Shown here: piece after piece, positions 7,558 to 14,371 of the stretch
Layout: each line of letters opens with the position of its first letter
How positions within the stretch are numbered: position 1 is the first letter of the stretch
Source: an uncultured Pseudomonadota bacterium
Lineage (GTDB): Bacteria; Pseudomonadota; Gammaproteobacteria; Steroidobacterales; Steroidobacteraceae
Reading direction: 5' to 3'
Assembly: GCA_903828595.1 (NCBI GenBank)
Contig: CAIKMS010000027.1
Span: 1 to 33,779, forward strand
DNA: 33,779 nucleotides
Translations under genes and position numbers: made by a program
Notes under the pieces: generated by a model
The model's database searches: none
The model's input: only the letters and a program-made list of their open reading frames with translations
What the model was told of the DNA's origin: nothing

Positions 7558-7572
7558 TTCCTTAAATGCAGC

Positions 7573-8802
7573 TTAGGGTTTGGTTGTAGTGATCGTCATG
7601 CCGCTTAAACGGGCCACCGCACCTAACGTGGTTTGAGTGGTGTTTAGCCCTAACCGAAAATCATCGTCGTTAAACGTGGCGTACAGATCGGTGGGTTGAT
7701 GCCAGTGCGGATCCCAACCCGCACCGATTTCTCGGCCGCGCTCGTTTTCCCGCAGACTGATCGCCGGTACCAGATCCATGAAAGGCGTGCTGTCCGTGTT
7801 CGTCATGTGCGGTCCCACGCTTGCTGGGTAGCGGCTGGCATAGGCCTCATTGGCGCTAAATAAAGTCCACGCTAATTGCTGTGCTTCGGCCGCGTATTTA
7901 GAGCGCGACTGAAACTCAATGTTGATATCGGCCTCAGCGCGCTGATGCGCCGATACGCCACGGTGAGCTATGGGCATCCCGTGATCAAACAACACCATGT
8001 CGTGCTGAATCATTCCCAGCCAACGTGGTTCAGGATACCGGCCCGAGCCCACCGGATCTTCCTTGCCCTGAAGTGCGAAGCGTTGGGTCGCGTAGGCGCG
8101 CGCACCGTTTAAGCCCGTCTCCTCGTTGTTCCAGAAGATAAAGCGAATGGAGCGGTCGGTTTGTACATCGGGGGCGGACAGCACGCGCGCTAACTCCATA
8201 ACCAGAGCGGTACCCGATCCGTCATCGTTAGCGGCCTCGCCTAGTCCGATGCCGTCCATGTGAGCACTGACGATATACATCTCATCGGGGTGCGTGGTGC
8301 CTACCTTGGTGCAATAAACTTCCTCGCGGGCACCGCCGACGCTGTGCTGCGCGTTCAAAGCACGCAAGGCGGCATTGGGTTGGCGTTGCGGATCGGTGTT
8401 AACCCCGGTGGCCGAGCGGACTCCGCGATAGCGGCCGCCACCTACCGCACTGTCCGCACGATGCTCTATGGGTGGACCGCTGGGGTATTGGGTCTCATCG
8501 GGATAGTAGGTATAGGCTAAGCGTTCGGTGTTGCTACAGCCGTAGCGGCGTAACTGACTTTCAATCCAGTCAATCGCGGCGCGATTGCGGTCCGTGCCTT
8601 CCTCACGGTCACCAAACTTCGTTAAGCCTTTGAGCGTGGCCTTAAAGCGCTGCAGATCCAGTCTATCGACTAAGGTCTTGATCGGGTCGGGTGGGGGTGT
8701 CGAGGCCGGTGGCGCACTGGCCGCGAGGCCTGTGCTCGCACCCAGCCACACGATGAGTACTACCGCCATCATGGGCCTGTTTAAGGTCAACGCTTTCATC
8801 AC
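7573..8802 (-). CDS. Secreted M28-family zinc metallopeptidase
   Basis: A 409-residue M28 (aminopeptidase Y/PSMA-type) peptidase. An N-terminal signal peptide (hydrophobic MMAVVLIVWLGAS, cleavage near LAASA around residue 30) sends it to the periplasm or outside. The two-zinc site is complete: His181 (SAHMD), Asp193 (ANDDGSG), Glu227-Glu228 (NNEETG, general base plus ligand), Asp268 (MIQHDM) and His368 (PHWHQPTD). It should release N-terminal amino acids from peptides. It is the last of several minus-strand genes downstream of the M24 peptidase and hydroxyproline dehydrogenase, although a terminator at 8933-8969 separates it from the cupin gene. It may supply amino acids and dipeptides to those pathways. 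Confidence 0.9.
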   Translation of the reverse strand: MMKALTLNRPMMAVVLIVWLGASTGLAASAPPASTPPPDPIKTLVDRLDLQRFKATLKGLTKFGDREEGTDRNRAAIDWIESQLRRYGCSNTERLAYTYYPDETQYPSGPPIEHRADSAVGGGRYRGVRSATGVNTDPQRQPNAALRALNAQHSVGGAREEVYCTKVGTTHPDEMYIVSAHMDGIGLGEAANDDGSGTALVMELARVLSAPDVQTDRSIRFIFWNNEETGLNGARAYATQRFALQGKEDPVGSGRYPEPRWLGMIQHDMVLFDHGMPIAHRGVSAHQRAEADINIEFQSRSKYAAEAQQLAWTLFSANEAYASRYPASVGPHMTNTDSTPFMDLVPAISLRENERGREIGAGWDPHWHQPTDLYATFNDDDFRLGLNTTQTTLGAVARLSGMTITTTKP

Positions 8803-8881
8803 ACCGCCCCGGTTAAAAGTCCGGTGTTAAGCATAGAACAGCGATTGAAGAGTGCAAGTGCCTAAACGAAAGAGGGCCAGC

Positions 8882-8923
8882 GCAAAAGCAAAAGCAAAAG
8901 CAAAAGCAAAAGCAGAAGCAGAA
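8882..8923. repeat. Hexanucleotide GCAAAA tandem repeat
   Basis: Five perfect GCAAAA units (8882-8911) are followed by two GCAGAA units (8912-8923). It lies in the gap between the M28 start (8802) and the cupin terminator. On the minus strand it is a TTTTGC run just past the terminator T-tract. It creates an artefactual minus-strand ORF of alternating Phe-Cys. The unit is a multiple of three and non-coding, so phase variation by frameshift does not apply. Confidence 0.9.
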
Positions 8924-8932
8924 GAGAAGGGT

Positions 8933-8969
8933 AAAAAGCAAAAGGCACTGACCATAAGGGCAGTGCCTT
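8933..8969 (-). terminator. Intrinsic terminator of the cupin gene
   Basis: On the minus strand AAGGCACTG (8969-8961) pairs perfectly with CAGTGCCTT (8950-8942) across a 10-base loop, followed by TTGCTTTTT. It lies 13 bases after the cupin stop and fits a rho-independent terminator well. Confidence 0.8.
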
Positions 8970-8981
8970 AAAGCCAGCGCT

Positions 8982-9431
8982 TTAGCGTGCGGGCGACTCA
9001 AACATGCTTTGCGGTTGACCACCTTTGCCCTGCAGTCGTTGCCAAACCCGGCGAACTAACTGCATTTTTGCGCTCAAAGGCGCTCTGCAGATGGCGATTT
9101 TGCGAATGTAGTTTTCCACGTGCCAATCAGCCTTAACCCCTTTAGGGAAAAACATGGTGCTGCCTACGCTGAGATGGTGTGTGTTTCCGCGTTGATCGGT
9201 AACGATTGCCGAGCCTTCCAGCACCGTGAGCACCTCATCGATGGTGTAGTGCCAGGTAAACTTGCCGGCGGTGCAATCCCACGCAAACGTCTCGGCGTCA
9301 CCATCTTCGCTCTTATGAAGCAGGGTGGCGCGCGTCACCGGGTTACCTTCGGTAATCCAGCTGGGGTCCATGGGTGCCAAATCAACAGGGGTCACTGAGC
9401 CCGTGACACTGAGTACTTTACCGGATGACAT
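8982..9431 (-). CDS. Cupin-domain protein (Cupin_3/DUF861 type)
   Basis: A 149-residue single-domain cupin. The core reads AETFAWDCTAGKFTWHYT, then DEVLTVLEGSAIVTDQRGN and GSTMFFPKGVKADWHVE, the two half-barrel motifs of the Cupin_3 group that also holds ureidoglycine aminohydrolase-like proteins. Family members have varied roles from small-molecule binding to isomerases, so the substrate is not predicted. A basic C-terminal extension (QLVRRVWQRLQGK) is present. It has its own terminator and an inverted-repeat-rich upstream region, so it is probably a separate unit rather than part of the upstream peptidase operon. Confidence 0.85.
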   Translation of the reverse strand: MSSGKVLSVTGSVTPVDLAPMDPSWITEGNPVTRATLLHKSEDGDAETFAWDCTAGKFTWHYTIDEVLTVLEGSAIVTDQRGNTHHLSVGSTMFFPKGVKADWHVENYIRKIAICRAPLSAKMQLVRRVWQRLQGKGGQPQSMFESPAR

Positions 9432-9473
9432 AACTAGGTGGAGTCCTTAGCGCAGGTAAGGTGGAAATTTAAG

Positions 9474-9523
9474 ATGAGATCCTAAAGCAGAAGTTTTTGT
9501 CACTTCTTCACATTGAGTCTCAT
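9474..9523. promoter_or_regulatory. Nested inverted repeats upstream of the cupin gene
   Basis: An outer pair, ATGAGA (9474-9479) and TCTCAT (9518-9523), encloses an inner perfect pair, AGAAGT (9489-9494) and ACTTCT (9502-9507) with a 7-base spacer. The region is 40-90 bp upstream of the cupin ATG (9431, minus), where a promoter and operator are expected. It could be an operator or a 5' leader hairpin. Confidence 0.4.
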
Positions 9524-9579
9524 TTTGCCTTCAAGCCCCCCAAAGTCTCGCCCGACGACAGATGCCGCGGCGGCCAGGC

Positions 9580-10782
9580 TTAGCCAAACGGTGCGTTTAG
9601 GGCGTGTTGCGGTTCAGTAAACCAGGCCGCGCCGTCAGCGGTGACGTACAGGTGATCTTCCAGACGAATTCCAAACCGATCCGGCACCACAATCATCGGC
9701 TCGTTGGAAAAGCACATACCCGGGGCCAGCGGGGTGGTATCGCCGCGAACCAGGTACGGGCCCTCGTGAATACTCAAGCCCACACCGTGGCCGGTACGGT
9801 GAGGCAGGCCGGGCAGGCGATAGTTGGGACCTAAACCGTGGGATTCCAGCACGGCTCTGGCTGCAGCATCGATAGCCTCACAAAGGACTCCGGGTTTAAC
9901 AGCGGCAAAGGCTGCGGCTTGCGCCGCTTTTTCAACCGCCCACAGGTGTTTTTGTTCGGCCGTGGCCTCACCAAATACGTAGGTGCGGGTGATGTCTGAG
10001 TGATACCCCTCGATCTGACAACCTGTGTCGATCAGCACCAGTTCATTCAGGGCTAAATATTGCTCTCCGGGCACGCCGTGCGGATAGGCCGTGGCGATCC
10101 CAAACTGAACCGCGCAGAAGGTGGAGCCGTTGTCAGCCCCCAGCGCTCGATGCGCGGCATCGATAAAGCGCTTTACTTCCGTAGTGCTGATGCCTGCGCG
10201 CAGGATGCGCGCGGCGTGGCGATGCACTTCTAAAGTGAGTTGTTTGGCGTAGCTTAAGCAGGCCAGTTCGCCCGCCGATTTAATGCCTCGGCAGCCGTCG
10301 ATGACGCTGGCTGCGTTACGTAAATGCAGATCCGGATGGGCCAGCCTCAAATGATCGGCGCAGGAGAAAGCCAGCTGCGGATCCAGGCCAAGGTTAAGCC
10401 ATCCGTGAGCTTTTAAGTGCCCGGCGAGCACCTGCTCGGGGCGCTGATCCTCCTCCCAGAGCAGGGCCTGGACGGGAACGCTTAAGCTGGCCTTGAGTGA
10501 TCCTTCTTCAAAGGCCGGGCATACCATGACGGGGTCACCGTCCACCGGCAGCAGTAACGCGACCAACCGCTCGGTCGGCCCCCAGCTCAGCCCGGTGAAG
10601 TAGCGCAGGCTGGCCCCGGCGTTGATCAACAGCGCATCCAGACCCTGGGCTTTGAGCAGTTGGCGGGCCCGATCCCATCGCGCGAGGCGCTCGCTGACCG
10701 AAATCGCCGGTGGCCGAGGCAAGGACGGACTTAAGCTGGCCAGTTCGTGTTCGGCGGACGAGCCGCCTAAAGACAGATTCAT
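9580..10782 (-). CDS. M24-family metallopeptidase (prolidase/Xaa-Pro peptidase-like)
   Basis: A 400-residue creatinase-fold protein with an N-terminal creatinase/prolidase domain and a C-terminal pita-bread M24 domain. All five metal ligands are present: Asp252 (LIDTGC), Asp263 (HSDITRTY), His332 (TGHGVGL), Glu361 (SNEPMI) and Glu375 (RLEDH). Such enzymes split Xaa-Pro dipeptides or remove N-terminal residues before proline. GGGAG precedes the ATG. The gene begins 48 bp after the FAD dehydrogenase stop on the same strand, consistent with an operon, so release of Pro or Hyp from small peptides to feed the adjacent catabolic genes is a natural inference. No signal peptide is seen, so it acts in the cytoplasm. 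An ectoine-hydrolase-like relative cannot be excluded. Confidence 0.88.
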   Translation of the reverse strand: MNLSLGGSSAEHELASLSPSLPRPPAISVSERLARWDRARQLLKAQGLDALLINAGASLRYFTGLSWGPTERLVALLLPVDGDPVMVCPAFEEGSLKASLSVPVQALLWEEDQRPEQVLAGHLKAHGWLNLGLDPQLAFSCADHLRLAHPDLHLRNAASVIDGCRGIKSAGELACLSYAKQLTLEVHRHAARILRAGISTTEVKRFIDAAHRALGADNGSTFCAVQFGIATAYPHGVPGEQYLALNELVLIDTGCQIEGYHSDITRTYVFGEATAEQKHLWAVEKAAQAAAFAAVKPGVLCEAIDAAARAVLESHGLGPNYRLPGLPHRTGHGVGLSIHEGPYLVRGDTTPLAPGMCFSNEPMIVVPDRFGIRLEDHLYVTADGAAWFTEPQHALNAPFG

Positions 10783-10830
10783 AAGAACTCCCGTCGTTGA
10801 AAGTTAAAGGCCAGGCAGCAATGGGCGCTT

Positions 10831-12111
10831 TTAGCCAGCAAAGCGCTCGATATCAAAAGGTTTAAGCCCCTCGCGGTGAGCCGGGTCTAACCAGGCTAGG
10901 GCAAGTCGCTGTGCGGTGACCGCCGCCAGCGTTAACCCCAGGTGTTGATGACCAAAGGCATAGGCCAGTCCCGGGTGGCGCCGGCTAAAGCCGATGGCCG
11001 GCAGGTAATCCGGCAGAGTCGGTCTGGCGCCCATCCACTGGCTGACCGGACCCTCAAAGCGTAATCCCAGCTCCTGCAGATGCCGGTGCAGGCGTCGCCA
11101 CTTACCCGGGTCGGGCGGGGAGCTAGCGCGGCCAAATTCAACAAAGCTCGCCGCGCGCGTACGCTGCCCAAAGCGGGTGATGATCAGCGAACGGTCTTCA
11201 AAGACCACCGGGGTGGTGGCATCCCAGGCCGGGATCACCCCCTCCACGTGATAGCCGCGCTCGGCGATGATCGGCGTGCGATGCCCCAGCGTTTGCATCA
11301 AAGCACCCGAGCCCACGCCGCCACTGATTAGTACCTGGGCATAGTGCTGTGCGGCTAGCTTTGAGCTGTGCACCACAAAGCCTTCACGACTGGCCTCAAT
11401 ACGGGTCACTTGGGTGTCTAAAGTTACCACCCCTAAGCGGTGCAACGCCTGTTTAAGTGAGTTTATAACATCAATAGGATCAGAGACTTGACCGGTATTA
11501 TTAAAGTAAATTCCGGAATGTATATCCCCCGATACCCGCTTTTGCAGTGCGCTCAAATCCTCGGCCTGCAGTGGCATTATCCTCGCCCGACCGATGGGGG
11601 TTTGGGCCCATTGGCGTTGTCCGGCCGCCGCCGTTGCGGCACTTTCCCAGACGACAACATGGCCGTGATCTTGCACCAGGTGCGGCATATGAAGGTCACG
11701 CGCCAATTGCGCCCAGGCGCTTAGGGCGTCGTCTAGTAACCCGCTCAGGGCTTGTGTGCCGGCCTCACAGGTGGCCGGGCGACAGGCGCGCAGGTAGCGC
11801 CACGCGAAGGGCAGCCAGGTGGTTAAGTCCCCCGGTCTAAAGGCTAAGGCCCCACCACGCCAATACAACCGATCCCAGGCGCTACGCAGTGCGGCGGGCG
11901 AGGCGATGGGGACGACCTGTTCGGTGGCAATGTGCCCGGCGTTGCCCAAGGAGGCCGGCGGCGCACCGGAGGCGTCGTTGAATAAAGTCACCGCGGCACC
12001 GCTTTGGGCCAGCCTCAGCGCGCAGGCCAGACCCACGATGCCAGCGCCCACCACGGCGATTGGTTTTCCGGGACTGCCGCTTACGTTAGCATGCCAATTC
12101 ATAAGACCCAT
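10831..12111 (-). CDS. FAD-dependent D-amino-acid dehydrogenase, probable D-hydroxyproline dehydrogenase
   Basis: A 426-residue DadA-like flavoprotein. The N-terminal dinucleotide motif is VVGAGIVGLACALRL (Gly22, Gly24, Gly27), and the C-terminal part carries the D-amino-acid oxidase fold features WMGARPTLPDYLPAIG and GLAYAFGHQHLGLTLAAVTA. In hydroxyproline degradation, cis-4-hydroxy-D-proline made by the epimerase is oxidised by such an enzyme to 1-pyrroline-4-hydroxy-2-carboxylate. The divergent deaminase and epimerase genes supply the flanking steps, which is the main reason for this substrate. Two starts are possible, ATG 12111 and ATG 12102; neither has a strong ribosome site. Its start lies only 31 bp from the divergent deaminase start. 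Confidence 0.85.
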   Translation of the reverse strand: MGLMNWHANVSGSPGKPIAVVGAGIVGLACALRLAQSGAAVTLFNDASGAPPASLGNAGHIATEQVVPIASPAALRSAWDRLYWRGGALAFRPGDLTTWLPFAWRYLRACRPATCEAGTQALSGLLDDALSAWAQLARDLHMPHLVQDHGHVVVWESAATAAAGQRQWAQTPIGRARIMPLQAEDLSALQKRVSGDIHSGIYFNNTGQVSDPIDVINSLKQALHRLGVVTLDTQVTRIEASREGFVVHSSKLAAQHYAQVLISGGVGSGALMQTLGHRTPIIAERGYHVEGVIPAWDATTPVVFEDRSLIITRFGQRTRAASFVEFGRASSPPDPGKWRRLHRHLQELGLRFEGPVSQWMGARPTLPDYLPAIGFSRRHPGLAYAFGHQHLGLTLAAVTAQRLALAWLDPAHREGLKPFDIERFAG

Positions 12112-12142
12112 CGTAACCGATCAACCACAAGGCGCAACTCGC

Positions 12143-13042
12143 ATGACACCCACCTGGAAAGGCGTTTACCCGGCAGCGACCACCCAGTTCACGCCGGACT
12201 TAGACATAGACTATGCCGCCACCCAAGGCGTGCTCGATGCGTTGGTGCGTGATGGGGTGCACGGCTTGATCATTATGGGCACCTGTGGCGAGAACAACTC
12301 GCTGGAGCCGGATGAAAAGCGCGCGCTACTCAAGGCAGCGGTAGAGGTGGTCGACGGGCGAGTGCCGGTGGTGGTGGGCGTGTCGGAGATGACCACGCCG
12401 CGCGCCGAGCGCTTCGCGCACGACGCCCAAGCCTTAGGCGCTGACGGACTGATGGTGTTACCGGCCATGGTGTATGTGCCCACTGAGCACGAACTGGAGA
12501 CGCATTTTCGCCGCGTCGCGGCGGCATCAGCGCTGCCAATCATGCTCTACAACAACCCGCCGGCTTACCGCGTGTCCATCACTTTACCGGTACTGCAGCG
12601 GCTCACCGATGTGCCGACTATCGTGGCCGTTAAAGAAAGCGCGCCGGATACGCGGCGCTTCACGGATTTAATCAATGCGTTGGGTGATCGCTACACGTTG
12701 CTCGCCGGCCTGGATGATGTGGCGCTGGAGGGCTTAATGCTCGGCGCCACGGGCTGGGTGTCAGGTTTAACCAGCGCGTTTCCGCGCGAGTCCGTGGCGT
12801 TGGTTTCAGCCATTGATAAAGGCGATATAGTCACCGCACTGAGCATCTATCGCTGGTTCATGCCGCTACTGCATCTGGACGCCGAGCACGATCTGGTGCA
12901 GTCGATCAAGCTGGCTGAGCAGATCATGGGACGCGGTTCGGAGCGCGTACGCAGTCCGCGTCTGCCGTTGACGGGTGCACGCCGCGCGGCGGTCACCGCC
13001 ATGGTAGAAAAAGCCGCCGCCAACCGACCTTCGTTGTCGTAA
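12143..13042 (+). CDS. DapA-family enzyme, probable 1-pyrroline-4-hydroxy-2-carboxylate deaminase
   Basis: A 299-residue class I aldolase-fold protein of the DHDPS/N-acetylneuraminate lyase family. The Schiff-base Lys is Lys164 in VAVKES, the conserved Tyr lies in MLYNNPPAY (about 136), and the phosphate/carboxylate loop is GTCGENNS (46-53), where true DapA proteins usually have GTTGE. With epimerase 13 bp downstream and D-amino-acid dehydrogenase divergent, deamination of the pyrroline intermediate to 2-oxoglutarate semialdehyde is the best-fitting role. The frame runs open upstream to 11819, but that extension overlaps the oxidoreductase gene antisense; ATG 12143 (MTPTWKG) matches the family N-terminus. 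AAGG lies about 10 bases before it. Confidence 0.85.
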   Translation: MTPTWKGVYPAATTQFTPDLDIDYAATQGVLDALVRDGVHGLIIMGTCGENNSLEPDEKRALLKAAVEVVDGRVPVVVGVSEMTTPRAERFAHDAQALGADGLMVLPAMVYVPTEHELETHFRRVAAASALPIMLYNNPPAYRVSITLPVLQRLTDVPTIVAVKESAPDTRRFTDLINALGDRYTLLAGLDDVALEGLMLGATGWVSGLTSAFPRESVALVSAIDKGDIVTALSIYRWFMPLLHLDAEHDLVQSIKLAEQIMGRGSERVRSPRLPLTGARRAAVTAMVEKAAANRPSLS

Positions 13043-13055
13043 GGGTTAACGCCTC

Positions 13056-14054
13056 ATGCGCCATACTTTTTTTTGTATAGACGGGCACACCGGCGGTAAT
13101 CCGGTGCGCCTGGTTGCCGGTGGTGCCCCGCTGTTAGCCGGGGCCTCAATGAGCGAGCGGCGGCAGGATTTTTTGCAGCGCTTTGACTGGATTCGTACCG
13201 GACTGATGTTTGAGCCGCGCGGTCACGACATGATGTCCGGTGGGTTTTTATATCCGCCGACTCGACCCGATACCGACGCTGGCATCTTGTTTATCGAAAC
13301 CAGTGGCTGTTTACCCATGTGTGGTCACGGCACGATTGGCATAGTGACCTTTGCCCTGGAAAACGGCCTGATCAGCCCGCGCGTGCCCGGACAACTGCGC
13401 CTGGAAGTGCCGGCCGGGGTGATTGATATTGAGTACGAGACTCAAGGCGCTAAGGTTAGCTTTGTAAAGATTCGTAACGTCGCCTCTTATCTGGCCCGGC
13501 AAGGATTGGTCATCGAGGTGCCGGACTTAGGAACTCTGCGCGTGGATGTGGCCTACGGCGGTAACTACTACGCCATCATCGAACCGCAAGGCGCGTATCG
13601 CGATCTGGATAGTTTGGGGGCCGCGCAGATTTTACGTTTTAGCCCCATCGTGCGGGCCTTGGTTGCCGCGCAATACACCCCGGTGCATCCACAGGATTCC
13701 ACGATTTGCGGGGTGAGCCACGTGTTGTGGGCGGATAAGCCTAAAGGGTCCGGGGCGGACGGGCGCAACGCGGTGTTTTATGGCGAGCGCGCCATCGATC
13801 GCAGTCCGTGTGGCACGGGCACCTCTGCGCGACTGGCGCACCTGCAGGCCACCGGGCGCCTTAACGTCGGTGATCGTTTTGTGCACGAAAGTTTTATCGG
13901 CAGTCGCTTTATCGGCTGCGTTGAGGCACTGACAACCTTAGGCGATCAGCCGGCTATTTTGCCCTCGGTGCAGGGCTCAGCCATCGCCACGGGCCATAAC
14001 ACGATCTGGATTGATCAAGCCGATCCGTTCTGGGCGGGCTTTCAGGTGATTTAA
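13056..14054 (+). CDS. 4-hydroxyproline 2-epimerase (proline racemase family)
   Basis: A 332-residue proline-racemase-fold enzyme. Both catalytic cysteines are present: Cys89 in LPMCGHGTIG and Cys252 in DRSPCGTGTSA. Two Cys indicate an epimerase or racemase, since trans-3-hydroxyproline dehydratases replace the second Cys with Thr. With the neighbouring deaminase and dehydrogenase, conversion of trans-4-hydroxy-L-proline to cis-4-hydroxy-D-proline is strongly favoured over proline racemase. It lies 13 bp behind the deaminase and should be co-transcribed. The semialdehyde dehydrogenase that completes the path to 2-oxoglutarate, and a hydroxyproline transporter, are not in the window. Confidence 0.92.
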   Translation: MRHTFFCIDGHTGGNPVRLVAGGAPLLAGASMSERRQDFLQRFDWIRTGLMFEPRGHDMMSGGFLYPPTRPDTDAGILFIETSGCLPMCGHGTIGIVTFALENGLISPRVPGQLRLEVPAGVIDIEYETQGAKVSFVKIRNVASYLARQGLVIEVPDLGTLRVDVAYGGNYYAIIEPQGAYRDLDSLGAAQILRFSPIVRALVAAQYTPVHPQDSTICGVSHVLWADKPKGSGADGRNAVFYGERAIDRSPCGTGTSARLAHLQATGRLNVGDRFVHESFIGSRFIGCVEALTTLGDQPAILPSVQGSAIATGHNTIWIDQADPFWAGFQVI

Positions 14055-14237
14055 GGCATGGAAGCTTTACGCATTAGCGGTTAGGGCAAGCCACGCTTTA
14101 AGCGAAGTTCGTTGACCTGCTAGCACCCCAAGTGTACCGTGCCGTGTCTTGAGCTGAGCGTTCCGATGTCGTTTAGCCCCGTAGCGTTTGACGGTTACGG
14201 CGGTGAGCCCTCGGTTGCGTCGGCCGCCCTGTTCAAT

Positions 14238-14349
14238 GGCGGTCCGCGTCGGTTTCTCCGCGACGATTAGCCGTTTATTTCGTCAGGCCCGGAAGGGAGC
14301 AGCGAGGGCGGTGACATCGGGTGCCGGAGGGGTGCTGGCGCGGACCGCC
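14238..14349 (+). ncRNA. ffs: Bacterial small SRP RNA (4.5S RNA)
   Basis: The terminal arms GGCGGTCCGCG (14238-14248) and CGCGGACCGCC (14339-14349) pair perfectly over 11 bp. The apical domain has GTCAGG, the GGAA tetraloop in CCCGGAAGGGAGCAG and the symmetric-loop partner GTGCCGG, which match the universally conserved core bound by Ffh. The total of about 112 nt fits the 4.5S class. It lies 22 bp upstream of dnaX on the same strand. The ~180 bp between the epimerase stop (14054) and this gene hold no ORF; a CGCTTTAAGCG palindrome at 14094-14104 is the only visible element, and I could not identify promoter boxes. Ends may differ by a few bases. Confidence 0.93.
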
Positions 14350-14371
14350 GCCTTAACTGCAGGCGCCTAAC

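Larger units (their letters stand above)
7228..7572. other. Repeat-rich intergenic region between lipoprotein and M28 peptidase genes
   Basis: These 345 bp lie between two convergent genes. They hold a run of 12-bp tandem repeats (7256-7315), a perfect 9-bp-arm hairpin (7319-7345), a 43-codon ORF of uncertain status (7367-7498) and a long-loop inverted repeat (7503-7557), each listed separately. The mixture suggests a decayed gene or former insertion site. No complete gene is supported. Confidence 0.6.

Noticed and set aside
8813..9022. Minus-strand ORF with a Phe-Cys run
   Set aside because: The run is simply the translated GCAAAA repeat, and the ORF overlaps the cupin terminator and cupin 3' end.
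11819..12142. Upstream extension of the DapA-like frame
   Set aside because: Extra 108 codons overlap the dehydrogenase antisense and are not part of the family; ATG 12143 fits the conserved N-terminus.
14094..14104. CGCTTTAAGCG palindrome as a terminator or operator
   Set aside because: Short, no T-run, and no promoter could be placed around it; left as a note under the SRP RNA.
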